A DNA stretch of 5,707 bases from Eubacterium sp. (GTDB lineage: Bacteria; Bacillota; Clostridia; Lachnospirales; Lachnospiraceae): the NCBI GenBank assembly GCA_021442545.1, contig JABUSX010000204.1, positions 1 through 5,707 on the forward strand, in the 5' to 3' direction. Below are positions 1 to 5,707 of this stretch, piece after piece. Both the position numbers and the translations under genes were made by a program. Numbering within the stretch: position 1 is the first letter of the stretch; each line of letters begins with the position of its first letter. The notes below the pieces were generated by a model that saw only the letters and a list, made by a program, of their open reading frames with translations, did not search any database and had not been told where the DNA came from.

Positions 1-2732
1 TCCGGTCCGAGGTCGATGATGTAGTCCGCCGTTTTGATCACTTCCAGATTATGTTCGATCACGATCACCGTATTGCCGCCTTCAGCCAGACGCCGCAGAA
101 TCGTGATCAGCTTGTCCACATCCGCGAAATGCAGTCCCGTCGTCGGCTCATCCAGAATATAGACCGTGCGCCCTGTTCCACGTTTGGAAAGCTCCGTCGC
201 CAGTTTGACACGCTGAGCTTCTCCCCCGGAAAGCTCCGTGGACGGCTGCCCCAGCCGTATATAGGAAAGCCCGACATCATACAGCGTCTGAATCTTCCTG
301 CGTATCGACGGAACCGGAGAGAAGAATTCCAGAGCCTCTTCCACCGTCATATTCAGCACGTCGTAGATCGTCTTTCCCTTGTAACGGACCTCCAGGGTCT
401 CGCGGTTGTAGCGCTTCCCGCCGCACACCTCGCAGGGCACGTAGATATCCGGAAGGAAATGCATCTCGATCTTTATAATACCATCTCCGGCACAGGCTTC
501 ACAACGGCCGCCTTTCACATTAAAGCTGAAGCGGCCTTTTTTATAACCGCGTGCCTTCGCATCCGGCGTAGCCGCAAACAGATCCCGGATCATATCAAAC
601 ACGCCTGTATAGGTAGCCGGGTTTGAACGCGGCGTCCGCCCGATCGGAGACTGGTCGATCGCGATGACCTTGTCGAGCTGTTCCTCTCCGTCGATCCGCT
701 CATGTTTTCCGGGTATCACGACGGCCCGGTTCAGATCCCGCTGCAGACGTTTGTATACGATTTCATTGACAAGTGAGCTTTTCCCCGATCCGGAAACGCC
801 CGTCACACAGGTCATCACACCGAGCGGAAAACGAACCGTGATATTCTTCAGATTGTGTTCTTCCGCGCCGATGACCGTCAGATAGCCCGAGGGCTCCCGC
901 CGTTTTTCCGGCATCACGATCTTCCGTCTGCCCGAAAGATAATCCCCCGTCACGGAATTCCGGTTGTTCAGAATATCCTTCAACGTTCCGCTTGCCACGA
1001 CTTCACCGCCGTGCGTGCCGGCGCCGGGTCCGATATCCGCAATGAAATCCGCCGCCCGTATTGTTTCTTCATCGTGTTCCACGACGATGACCGTGTTGCC
1101 GAGATCCCGCAGATGCTGCAGCGTTGCAAGCAGCTTTCCGTTATCCCTCTGGTGAAGGCCGATGCTCGGCTCGTCCAGAATATAGGCAACGCCGACAAGC
1201 CCGGACCCGATCTGTGTCGCAAGGCGGATCCTCTGTGCCTCTCCTCCGGAAAGCGTTCCTGTGGAACGGGCCAGTGTCAGGTAGTCCAGTCCGACTTCCA
1301 TCAGGAAGTTCACACGTGCGGCAATTTCTTTTAAAACCTGCCTGCCGATCAGTTCCTGATGGGCACTCAGTTTCAGATCCTTCAGAAAACCGGTCAGATT
1401 CCCGACCGACATCGTCGTGATCTCATAGATATTCTTATCCGCTACGGTCACGGCCAGGGCAAAAGGCTTCAGCCTCTGTCCGCCGCAGTCCGGGCAGGGA
1501 GAAATGTGCATGAATTTCTCATATTCCTGCTTCATGGTCTCCGAAAAGGTTTCCCGGTATTTCCGTTCGGTGTTGCGGATCAGGCCCTCGAAGGCCACGT
1601 CGTACACACCGACGCCCCGCTGTCCCTTGTATCGGACTTTTACTTCCTCGCCTCCCGTTCCGTTGATCAGGATATCACGGATCTTTTCGGGATAATCTTT
1701 GAACGGTGTATCCAGGCGAAAGCCGTAACGTTCCGCCAGAGCCTCCAGCATGCAGCGTGTAAAGCTTCCCTTCTGGGTGCAGGACTGCCACCCGCTCACC
1801 GCGATCGCGCCCTCATCGATCGAAAGAGAGGTGTTCGGAATCATCAGTTCTTCCGCAAATTCCATTTTAAATCCGAGACCTGCACAGGATGGGCAGGCGC
1901 CGAACGGATTGTTGAAGGAAAAGCTGCGCGGTTCGATCTCTTCCGCGGCGATCCCGCAGTCCGGACAGGAAAAATTCTGGCTGAAACGCAGCAGATTTCC
2001 GTCCATGGTATCTGCGACCAGAAGTCCGTTCGTCAGTTTCAGTACCGTCTCGACCGAATCCGTCATGCGCTGTTCGATGCCCGGACGGATCACAAGCCGG
2101 TCCACGATGATCTCGATGTTATGCTTGATGTTCTTATCCAGTTCGAGTTCTTCCGAAAGATCGTAGCGGCTGCCGTCCACCATCACTCTGACATAGCCGG
2201 CACGTCTTGCCGAATCCAGCACCTTCTCGTGGCGCCCCTTTCTGCCGCGGACGACGGGTGCCAGCAGCTGGACGCGCGTTCCTTCGGGAAGCAGCATCAG
2301 GCTGTCGACCATCTGATCCACGGTCTGCCGGCTGATCTCTCTGCCGCAGTTCGGGCAGTGCGGGATCCCGATCCGTGCATAAAGCAGACGGAAGTAGTCA
2401 TAGATCTCCGTTACGGTTCCGACCGTGGAACGCGGATTCCGGTTCGTGGATTTCTGATCGATCGAAATGGCAGGCGGCAGACCTTCAATGCTTTCCACAT
2501 CCGGCTTTTCCATCTGTCCGAGAAACTGCCGGGCATAAGAAGAGAGGCTCTCCATGTAACGGCGCTGCCCCTCTGCATAGATGGTATCAAATGCAAGTGA
2601 ACTCTTACCCGAGCCGGAAAGCCCCGTCAGCACGACCAGCTTATCCCTCGGAATGTCGAGATCAATATTTTTCAGATTGTTTTCGGCCGCTCCCCGTATG
2701 CGGATGAACGGCGCCGGTTTTTTTTCTGCCAT
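1..2732 (-). CDS. uvrA: UvrA, excinuclease ABC subunit A (3' end beyond window)
   Basis: UvrA is the dimeric ABC-type ATPase that scans DNA for bulky lesions in nucleotide excision repair and loads UvrB; it acts in the cytoplasm. I translated the minus strand from ATG 2732 and the frame stays open for 910 codons to the window edge, ending in IDLGP. Family length is about 940, so roughly 30-40 residues and the stop are missing. Visible motifs: first Walker [10 protein letters not shown] at 37-45, CPNC at 126-129, zinc cysteines 256/259 and 280/283, CPDC at 413-416, first signature LSGGEAQR at 494, first Walker B LDEP at 519, second Walker [10 protein letters not shown] at 645-653, zinc cysteines 744/747 and 767/770, second signature LSGGEAQR at 834, second LDEP at 860. 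All key residues are present and there is no frameshift. ATG 2732 is the only reasonable start: an in-frame TGA lies two codons upstream, and the FIRIRGA strand must be kept. No Shine-Dalgarno sequence precedes it; the upstream bases are decayed copies of this gene's own 5' end. It lies 184 bp after hemW, same strand. Confidence 0.98.
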   Translation of the reverse strand, partial: MAEKKPAPFIRIRGAAENNLKNIDLDIPRDKLVVLTGLSGSGKSSLAFDTIYAEGQRRYMESLSSYARQFLGQMEKPDVESIEGLPPAISIDQKSTNRNPRSTVGTVTEIYDYFRLLYARIGIPHCPNCGREISRQTVDQMVDSLMLLPEGTRVQLLAPVVRGRKGRHEKVLDSARRAGYVRVMVDGSRYDLSEELELDKNIKHNIEIIVDRLVIRPGIEQRMTDSVETVLKLTNGLLVADTMDGNLLRFSQNFSCPDCGIAAEEIEPRSFSFNNPFGACPSCAGLGFKMEFAEELMIPNTSLSIDEGAIAVSGWQSCTQKGSFTRCMLEALAERYGFRLDTPFKDYPEKIRDILINGTGGEEVKVRYKGQRGVGVYDVAFEGLIRNTERKYRETFSETMKQEYEKFMHISPCPDCGGQRLKPFALAVTVADKNIYEITTMSVGNLTGFLKDLKLSAHQELIGRQVLKEIAARVNFLMEVGLDYLTLARSTGTLSGGEAQRIRLATQIGSGLVGVAYILDEPSIGLHQRDNGKLLATLQHLRDLGNTVIVVEHDEETIRAADFIADIGPGAGTHGGEVVASGTLKDILNNRNSVTGDYLSGRRKIVMPEKRREPSGYLTVIGAEEHNLKNITVRFPLGVMTCVTGVSGSGKSSLVNEIVYKRLQRDLNRAVVIPGKHERIDGEEQLDKVIAIDQSPIGRTPRSNPATYTGVFDMIRDLFAATPDAKARGYKKGRFSFNVKGGRCEACAGDGIIKIEMHFLPDIYVPCEVCGGKRYNRETLEVRYKGKTIYDVLNMTVEEALEFFSPVPSIRRKIQTLYDVGLSYIRLGQPSTELSGGEAQRVKLATELSKRGTGRTVYILDEPTTGLHFADVDKLITILRRLAEGGNTVIVIEHNLEVIKTADYIIDLGP

Positions 2733-2820
2733 GCGTCAGTGTATTTGAAAATCAATATCTTCAGAATTTGTCCGGCCGCCTGCTGTAAGCGTATGAACGG
2801 CGCCGGTTTTTTTCTGCCAC
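2733..2820 (-). pseudogene. Decayed second copy of uvrA codons 1 to ~29
   Basis: This stretch directly precedes uvrA. It starts with GTG GCA GAA AAA, matching uvrA's ATG GCA GAA AAA, but has seven A's where uvrA has eight, so the original frame is lost. Ignoring that one-base loss, the rest reads FIRLQQAAGQILKILIF, against [19 protein letters not shown] in real UvrA. In the shifted frame the GTG opens a 19-codon ORF ending at TGA 2763-2761; it resembles nothing I know and I take it for a by-product of the shift. The last 18 bases (2750-2733) no longer resemble uvrA clearly and now serve as the immediate 5' flank of the gene. No Shine-Dalgarno sequence precedes the GTG. Confidence 0.75.
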
Positions 2821-2906
2821 GCGTCAATATATATATATCAATATGCTCAGAATGTAATAGACCGCCTGCTGTAAGCGTATGAACATAGCCTGCTTTTTGC
2901 CAGACT
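2821..2906 (-). pseudogene. More strongly decayed third copy of the uvrA 5' end
   Basis: This unit begins about 10 bp after the hemW stop codon. CTG GCA followed by an A run aligns with the uvrA start and its A tract; then comes GTTCATACGC, shared with copy 2. In the uvrA frame it reads MFIRLQQAVYYILSILIYIY and stops at TGA 2826-2824, from an ATG at 2886 that is not in the other copies. The end has turned into an (AT)6 run at 2827-2838. GGAG lies one base before the CTG that aligns with uvrA's start codon, too close to be a good ribosome binding site as it stands. This is probably the oldest or least constrained copy. Confidence 0.6.
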
Positions 2907-2916
2907 CCGCTGCTGC

Positions 2917-4515
2917 TTATAAAAAATCCGCCAGGATATAGTTGGAAACCGATACGCCCTGCGGCGTGAAAAAGACTCTGCCGTCCTCCCGTGCCATCAT
3001 GCCGCGGGACACATATTTTTCGATCAGGGAACCAAAGACACCGTTCAGAGAACGGCCGAACCTTCTCTGAAATTCTTCTTCTTCAACACCCCGCGTCATC
3101 CGGAGTCCGAGGATCATGAATTCGGCTTCCAGATCCTTCTTTTTCAGAAACTGCAGTCCTGTGTGTTCGAAAACGCCGTTTCCGTATACCAGCATTCGCT
3201 CCGTATTCGTGTAGCGGACCATGCACATATCCCGAAGGGGTTCCTCTGTATCCCTCGTATCATCTGGTCTTTCATATGAATCCGGCTGTTCTGCCGGGCC
3301 GTTTCCCGCAGCACAATAACGGAACATGTCTGCTTCATTTCCCGAAGAAAAACTGCCGCACGGTTCCTCTCCGCTTTCCATACCATATGAACCGAACATA
3401 CTGTTTCCGCCTTCCGGGCAGAAGGCATCGTACTGTTCCTCCGCTTCCGAAGCATACGACTGCATACGCATCATGTTTTCCTGCCAGAGTTCTTCTTCTC
3501 TCTTTTCAGGTGCCGCTCCCGCAAGATCCTTCGGCAGAAAACTTGCCGCTCCCAGTCCGAAGCCGACATAGGGAACGCCGGTCCAGTAGCCGACATTATG
3601 CCTGCATGCAAAGCCCTCTCTTGCATAGTTGGAGATCTCATACTGCATGTAGCCGGCTTCTCTCAGGATCTCGCCGGTACGTGCATACATACGGCGTTCC
3701 GTTTCTTCATCCGGAAGAGGCGGAAGATACAGCTCATCCGAACCGGCATCCTGCGCTGCTGCCGAAACCATCATTCCTTCCGGAGACTTGCTTTCTTCCG
3801 GAGACTTACTTCCCTTCGGATCTGTTTTTTTCTTCAGATCCAGGTTTTCTTCCGGATTCTTGTTTTCCTTCGAACACCTGTCCTGTTCCCGCTTTTCTTC
3901 ATAAAGCTCATAAAGGGGAGTTCCCTCTTCCAGGATCAGACTGTAGGCGGATATATGTTCCGGACCCAGAGAAACCGCCTGCCGCAGGGAGTCCTCCCAG
4001 CTTTCAGGACTCTGTCCCGGAAGCCCGCTCATCAGATCCAGATTGATATTTTCGAAGCCGGCTTCTCTTGCCATCCGAAAGCTGACGGCAATATCTTCTT
4101 TCGTATGAATCCGCCCGAGCAGACGCAGCTCCTCATCCTGAAAGGACTGACAGCCGAAGCTGATCCGGTTGATTCCGAAAGAGCGATAGGCTCGAAGGCT
4201 TTCCGGATCGACCGTTCCCGGATTGGCTTCGATCGTGATCTCCGCCCCTTCCTCGACCGTATAGCAGGAACGCAGCACATTCAGGATTTCCCCGATCAGG
4301 AAGGCCGGAAGCACGGAAGGAGTCCCTCCTCCGATGAATACGGTCGAAACCGGCAGATCAAGCCACGTCTGCCGCATCTCGCTCTTCAGCGCTTCCACAT
4401 ACCGTTTTTTTTCTTCTTCTCCCGCAGGGAAGCTCAGAAAATCACAGTACCGGCACTTCCGTTCACAGAAGGGTATATGAATATATACTTCCATTGAATC
4501 TGTATTTTTTCTCAT
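2917..4515 (-). CDS. hemW: HemW, radical-SAM heme chaperone, with two repeat-derived insertions
   Basis: HemW is a radical-SAM family protein that binds heme and delivers it to client proteins; it was long annotated as a HemN-like coproporphyrinogen oxidase. Numbered from the most upstream start (GTG 4539), motifs are YIHIPFC with Cys25, Cys29 and Cys32 (CX3CX2C, then DF), GGGTP at 70-74, EANPG at 104-108, SFGCQS at 127-132, DLMSGLPGQ at 168-176, SNYA at 303-306, RHN..YW at 313-319 and GFGLGA at 326-331; the HemN_C region covers about 450-530. The fourth cysteine of true HemN is absent, which supports HemW. It is 540 residues from GTG 4539, or 532 from the ATG chosen here, against a usual 370-400. 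The surplus lies in two hydrophilic inserts, about residues 219-270 and 336-440. Start choice: ATG 4515 has a distant GGAAGG; ATG 4494 (MEVYIHIPFC) and GTG 4539 have no ribosome binding site. The stop is TAA at 2919-2917. All core motifs are intact, so it is probably functional. Confidence 0.94.
   Translation of the reverse strand: MRKNTDSMEVYIHIPFCERKCRYCDFLSFPAGEEEKKRYVEALKSEMRQTWLDLPVSTVFIGGGTPSVLPAFLIGEILNVLRSCYTVEEGAEITIEANPGTVDPESLRAYRSFGINRISFGCQSFQDEELRLLGRIHTKEDIAVSFRMAREAGFENINLDLMSGLPGQSPESWEDSLRQAVSLGPEHISAYSLILEEGTPLYELYEEKREQDRCSKENKNPEENLDLKKKTDPKGSKSPEESKSPEGMMVSAAAQDAGSDELYLPPLPDEETERRMYARTGEILREAGYMQYEISNYAREGFACRHNVGYWTGVPYVGFGLGAASFLPKDLAGAAPEKREEELWQENMMRMQSYASEAEEQYDAFCPEGGNSMFGSYGMESGEEPCGSFSSGNEADMFRYCAAGNGPAEQPDSYERPDDTRDTEEPLRDMCMVRYTNTERMLVYGNGVFEHTGLQFLKKKDLEAEFMILGLRMTRGVEEEEFQRRFGRSLNGVFGSLIEKYVSRGMMAREDGRVFFTPQGVSVSNYILADFL
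3319..3459 (-). repeat. Tandem duplication of ~70 bp inside hemW (second insertion)
   Basis: Two adjacent units encode residues 361-383 (69 bp, from SYASEAEEQYDAF to MFG) and 384-407 (72 bp, from SYGMESGEEPCGSF to MFR). In DNA both begin TC-TATG, share GCGGAG...GAAC and end ATGTTC, with a net gain of three bases in the second. They sit in a roughly 100-residue insertion between GFGLGAASFL and RYTNT, which in ordinary HemW are almost adjacent. The flanks (residues 336-360 and 408-440) may hold further, more decayed units, but I cannot align them convincingly. Confidence 0.75.
3778..3867 (-). repeat. Five degenerate 18-bp tandem repeats inside hemW (first insertion)
   Basis: Ninety bases divide into five in-frame 18-bp units encoding ENKNPE, ENLDLK, KKTDPK, GSKSPE and ESKSPE (residues 225-254, counted from GTG 4539). 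The last two units differ at only a few bases. The block sits in an insertion between LYELYEE and LPDEETERRMY, where typical HemW proteins have only a few residues. The product is charged, rich in Lys, Glu, Ser and Pro, and probably an unstructured surface loop. Because the unit is a multiple of three, changes in copy number would keep the reading frame. Confidence 0.85.
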
Positions 4516-4527
4516 GCTGCGTATATG

Positions 4528-4533
4528 CCTTCC
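4528..4533 (-). promoter_or_regulatory. Possible hemW ribosome binding site
   Basis: GGAAGG on the minus strand lies 12 bases before ATG 4515. The spacing is longer than ideal, but it is the only purine-rich Shine-Dalgarno-like match ahead of any candidate hemW start, and it is why I prefer 4515 over 4494 and 4539. Confidence 0.35.
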
Positions 4534-4534
4534 G

Positions 4535-4663
4535 TACACCGGTTTTCGTTTTCACCCGATTAAATCTGTCCTTTTCACACACCGGTTTTCATGTTCACCC
4601 GGAATGGATATTCATTTCGACACACCGGCTTCAGTTTTCATCCAGCTTAAGCACATTGAGGAA
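4535..4663 (-). repeat. Three 43-bp direct repeat units overlapping the lepA 3' end
   Basis: Units span 4621-4663, 4578-4620 and 4535-4577. Each carries a core of about 23 bases (4622-4644, 4579-4601, 4536-4558) that reads on the minus strand roughly as CGGGTGAAAAC then GAAAACCGGTGT. The two intergenic cores agree at 21 of 23 positions and the first intergenic and lepA cores are also clearly similar; the third core agrees with lepA's at 18 of 23 (hand counts). The lepA copy contains its last codons and the TGA. Outside the core the units have diverged, yet the period is exactly 43 bp both times. Confidence 0.85.
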
Positions 4664-5707
4664 GGCTTTCTGCGGGATCTCCACGCTGCCGACCTGGCGC
4701 ATCCTCTTCTTTCCTTCCTTCTGCTTTTCCAGAAGTTTCTTCTTACGCGTAATATCTCCGCCGTAACACTTGGCCAGAACATCCTTCCGCAGCGCTTTCA
4801 CCGTTTCGCGGGCAATGATCTTGGAACCGACCGCTGCCTGGATCGGAATATCGAAAAGCTGACGCGGAATTTCCTGTTTGAGTTTTTCGCACATTCTCCG
4901 GCCGCGGTCATAGGCCGATCCCTGGAAGACGATGAAGGAAAGGGCATCGATCTGCTCATGGTTGACCAGGATATCCAGCTTGGTCAGCTCGCTCCGGCGA
5001 TAGCCGATGAGGTCATAATCCAGTGATGCATATCCGCGGGATCTCGATTTCAATGCATCAAAGAAATCGTAGATGATCTCGTTCAGAGGCAGCTGATACT
5101 TCAGCACGGCACGGCTTTGTTCCATATATTCCATGCCCTGATATTCCCCGCGGCGCTCCTCGCAGAGCTGCATGATCGAGCCGACAAATTCGGTCGTCAC
5201 CATGATCTCCGCCTCGACCATCGGTTCTTCCATATATTCGATTTCTGCGGGATCCGGCAGATTCGAAGGATTCGTCAGTTCGATGATCTCGCCGTTTGTC
5301 TTGTGGACTTTATAGATAACGCTCGGCGCCGTCGTGACGAGGTCGAGGTTGTATTCTCTTTCCAGACGCTCCTGAATGATCTCCAGATGAAGCAGGCCGA
5401 GGAAGCCGCAGCGAAAACCGAAGCCGAGAGCCGCGGACGTTTCCGGCTCGAAAAACAGGGAAGCATCATTGAGGCTGAGCTTTTCAAGGGCATCGCGCAG
5501 ATCCGGATAACGGGCACTGTCGGCCGGATAGAGGCCGCAGTAGACCATGGACAGAACTTTTTTGTAGCCCGGCAAAGGCTCCGCACAGGGGCGGTCCGCC
5601 AGTGTCACCGTATCACCGACCTGCGTGGTGGAAACGTTCTTAATGCTGGCCGTGATATAACCGACCATGCCGGCTTCAAGCTGATCGCACGGAATCATCT
5701 GACCGGC
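4631..5707 (-). CDS. lepA: LepA / elongation factor 4, C-terminal part (5' end beyond window)
   Basis: EF4 is a ribosome-bound translational GTPase related to EF-G, associated with back-translocation, relief of stalling and ribosome biogenesis. The frame is open from the right window edge (codons A G Q M) to TGA 4633-4631, giving 358 residues; the whole protein is about 600, so the GTPase domain and most of domain II lie outside. In this fragment, the tail of domain II is at about 1-45 (AGMVGYI, VGDTVTL). Domain III is at about 53-135 ([29 protein letters not shown]). The EF-G domain V-like part is at about 160-245 ([28 protein letters not shown]). The LepA-specific C-terminal domain is at about 248-358 ([46 protein letters not shown]). 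The [18 protein letters not shown] stretch is diagnostic. hemW follows 115 bp downstream on the same strand. The last codons lie within the 43-bp repeat array. Confidence 0.98.
   Translation of the reverse strand, partial: AGQMIPCDQLEAGMVGYITASIKNVSTTQVGDTVTLADRPCAEPLPGYKKVLSMVYCGLYPADSARYPDLRDALEKLSLNDASLFFEPETSAALGFGFRCGFLGLLHLEIIQERLEREYNLDLVTTAPSVIYKVHKTNGEIIELTNPSNLPDPAEIEYMEEPMVEAEIMVTTEFVGSIMQLCEERRGEYQGMEYMEQSRAVLKYQLPLNEIIYDFFDALKSRSRGYASLDYDLIGYRRSELTKLDILVNHEQIDALSFIVFQGSAYDRGRRMCEKLKQEIPRQLFDIPIQAAVGSKIIARETVKALRKDVLAKCYGGDITRKKKLLEKQKEGKKRMRQVGSVEIPQKAFLNVLKLDEN

Larger units (their letters stand above)
2661..2906 (-). repeat. Three tandem units derived from the uvrA 5' end (period 89 and 86 bp)
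   Basis: Three units lie head to tail on the minus strand. Unit 1 is the real uvrA start (2732 to about 2661), unit 2 begins at GTG 2820, and unit 3 begins near 2906. Units 1 and 2 share 21 identical bases (2704-2724 and 2793-2813); by hand count about 59 of 72 aligned columns agree, with two single-base gaps. Units 2 and 3 share 23 identical bases (2776-2798 and 2862-2884), 86 bp apart. The similarity reaches well into uvrA coding sequence: the GCGGCC and ATATTGAT stretches of codons 15-24 recur in unit 2. This places the origin of the repeat inside the gene, not in a regulatory element. The alignments were made by eye. Confidence 0.9.

Noticed and set aside
1359..2600. A 413-codon open frame on the plus strand opposite uvrA.
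   Set aside because: It is fully antisense to a uvrA frame carrying every family motif, its product resembles no family, and long antisense frames are common opposite genes with this codon use.
2704..2725. GC-rich palindrome followed by T8 on the plus strand (and T7 at 2807-2813), like an intrinsic terminator.
   Set aside because: The CGGCGCCG palindrome has no loop and cannot form a stable hairpin, no plus-strand gene ends here, and the T run is the complement of uvrA Lys codons and their decayed copy.
2761..2820. A 19-codon ORF starting GTG GCA GAA, considered as a leader peptide for uvrA.
   Set aside because: It has no ribosome binding site or attenuator hairpins, and its frame results from a one-base loss in a duplicated uvrA fragment.
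2733..2850. A uvrA promoter (TTCTGA, 17 bp, TACACT) and the AT run at 2827-2838 as a -10 element.
   Set aside because: Matches to consensus are weak (about 3/6 and 4/6), and AT-rich sequence here is explained by decay of the repeat copies; not strong enough to list.
2733..2884. Recurring GTTC/GAAC half-sites upstream of uvrA as an SOS (LexA) operator.
   Set aside because: No paired GAAC-N4-GTTC is present; each GTTC is part of the repeated codons for Phe-Ile.
3220..3534. An intein or mobile insertion within hemW.
   Set aside because: There are no intein splice motifs, endonuclease motifs, terminal inverted repeats or target duplications; internal tandem repetition explains the extra length better.
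3276..4497. Plus-strand frames of 256 and 299 codons opposite hemW.
   Set aside because: They are shadows of hemW; the low-complexity F/L/P-rich protein is simply the complement of the K/E/S-rich repeats.
2917..4515. HemN, oxygen-independent coproporphyrinogen III oxidase.
   Set aside because: The motif is CX3CX2C followed by DF, without the fourth cysteine of true HemN, which together with the lepA neighbour fits HemW.

Overview
The window holds three housekeeping genes, all on the minus strand. In order of transcription they are the 3' part of lepA (translation factor EF4), a complete hemW (radical-SAM heme chaperone) and the 5' nine-tenths or more of uvrA (excinuclease ABC subunit A). No plus-strand gene is credible. 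The lepA-hemW adjacency is typical of Firmicutes. HemW's cysteine motif runs straight into YCDFLS, and base composition is near 50% GC. Together these suggest a clostridial organism, perhaps a member of the Lachnospiraceae. That placement is inference from motif style and gene order, not a search result.

Layout: 5707-4631, lepA, cut at its 5' end by the window edge. 4630-4516, a lepA-hemW spacer built mostly of three 43-bp direct repeat units, the first of which contains the lepA stop codon. 4515-2917, hemW, about 150 residues longer than usual because of two hydrophilic insertions, each with internal tandem repetition. 2916-2733, a hemW-uvrA spacer made almost entirely of two decayed copies of the first ~70-88 bp of uvrA. 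2732-1, uvrA, intact in frame and running off the left edge before its stop codon.

The genes themselves are ordinary: translation quality control or ribosome back-translocation (LepA), heme trafficking (HemW) and nucleotide excision repair (UvrA). They are co-directional and may be co-transcribed; I see no convincing terminator or promoter between them. What stands out is that both spacers and both HemW insertions look like products of short local tandem duplication followed by decay (units of 43, 18, about 70 and about 88 bp). If the extra copies are removed on paper, the lepA-hemW gap shrinks to about 29 bp and the hemW-uvrA gap to about 10 bp, which is a normal tight operon. The duplications also explain why uvrA now has no Shine-Dalgarno sequence in front of its ATG: the bases upstream used to be uvrA coding sequence.
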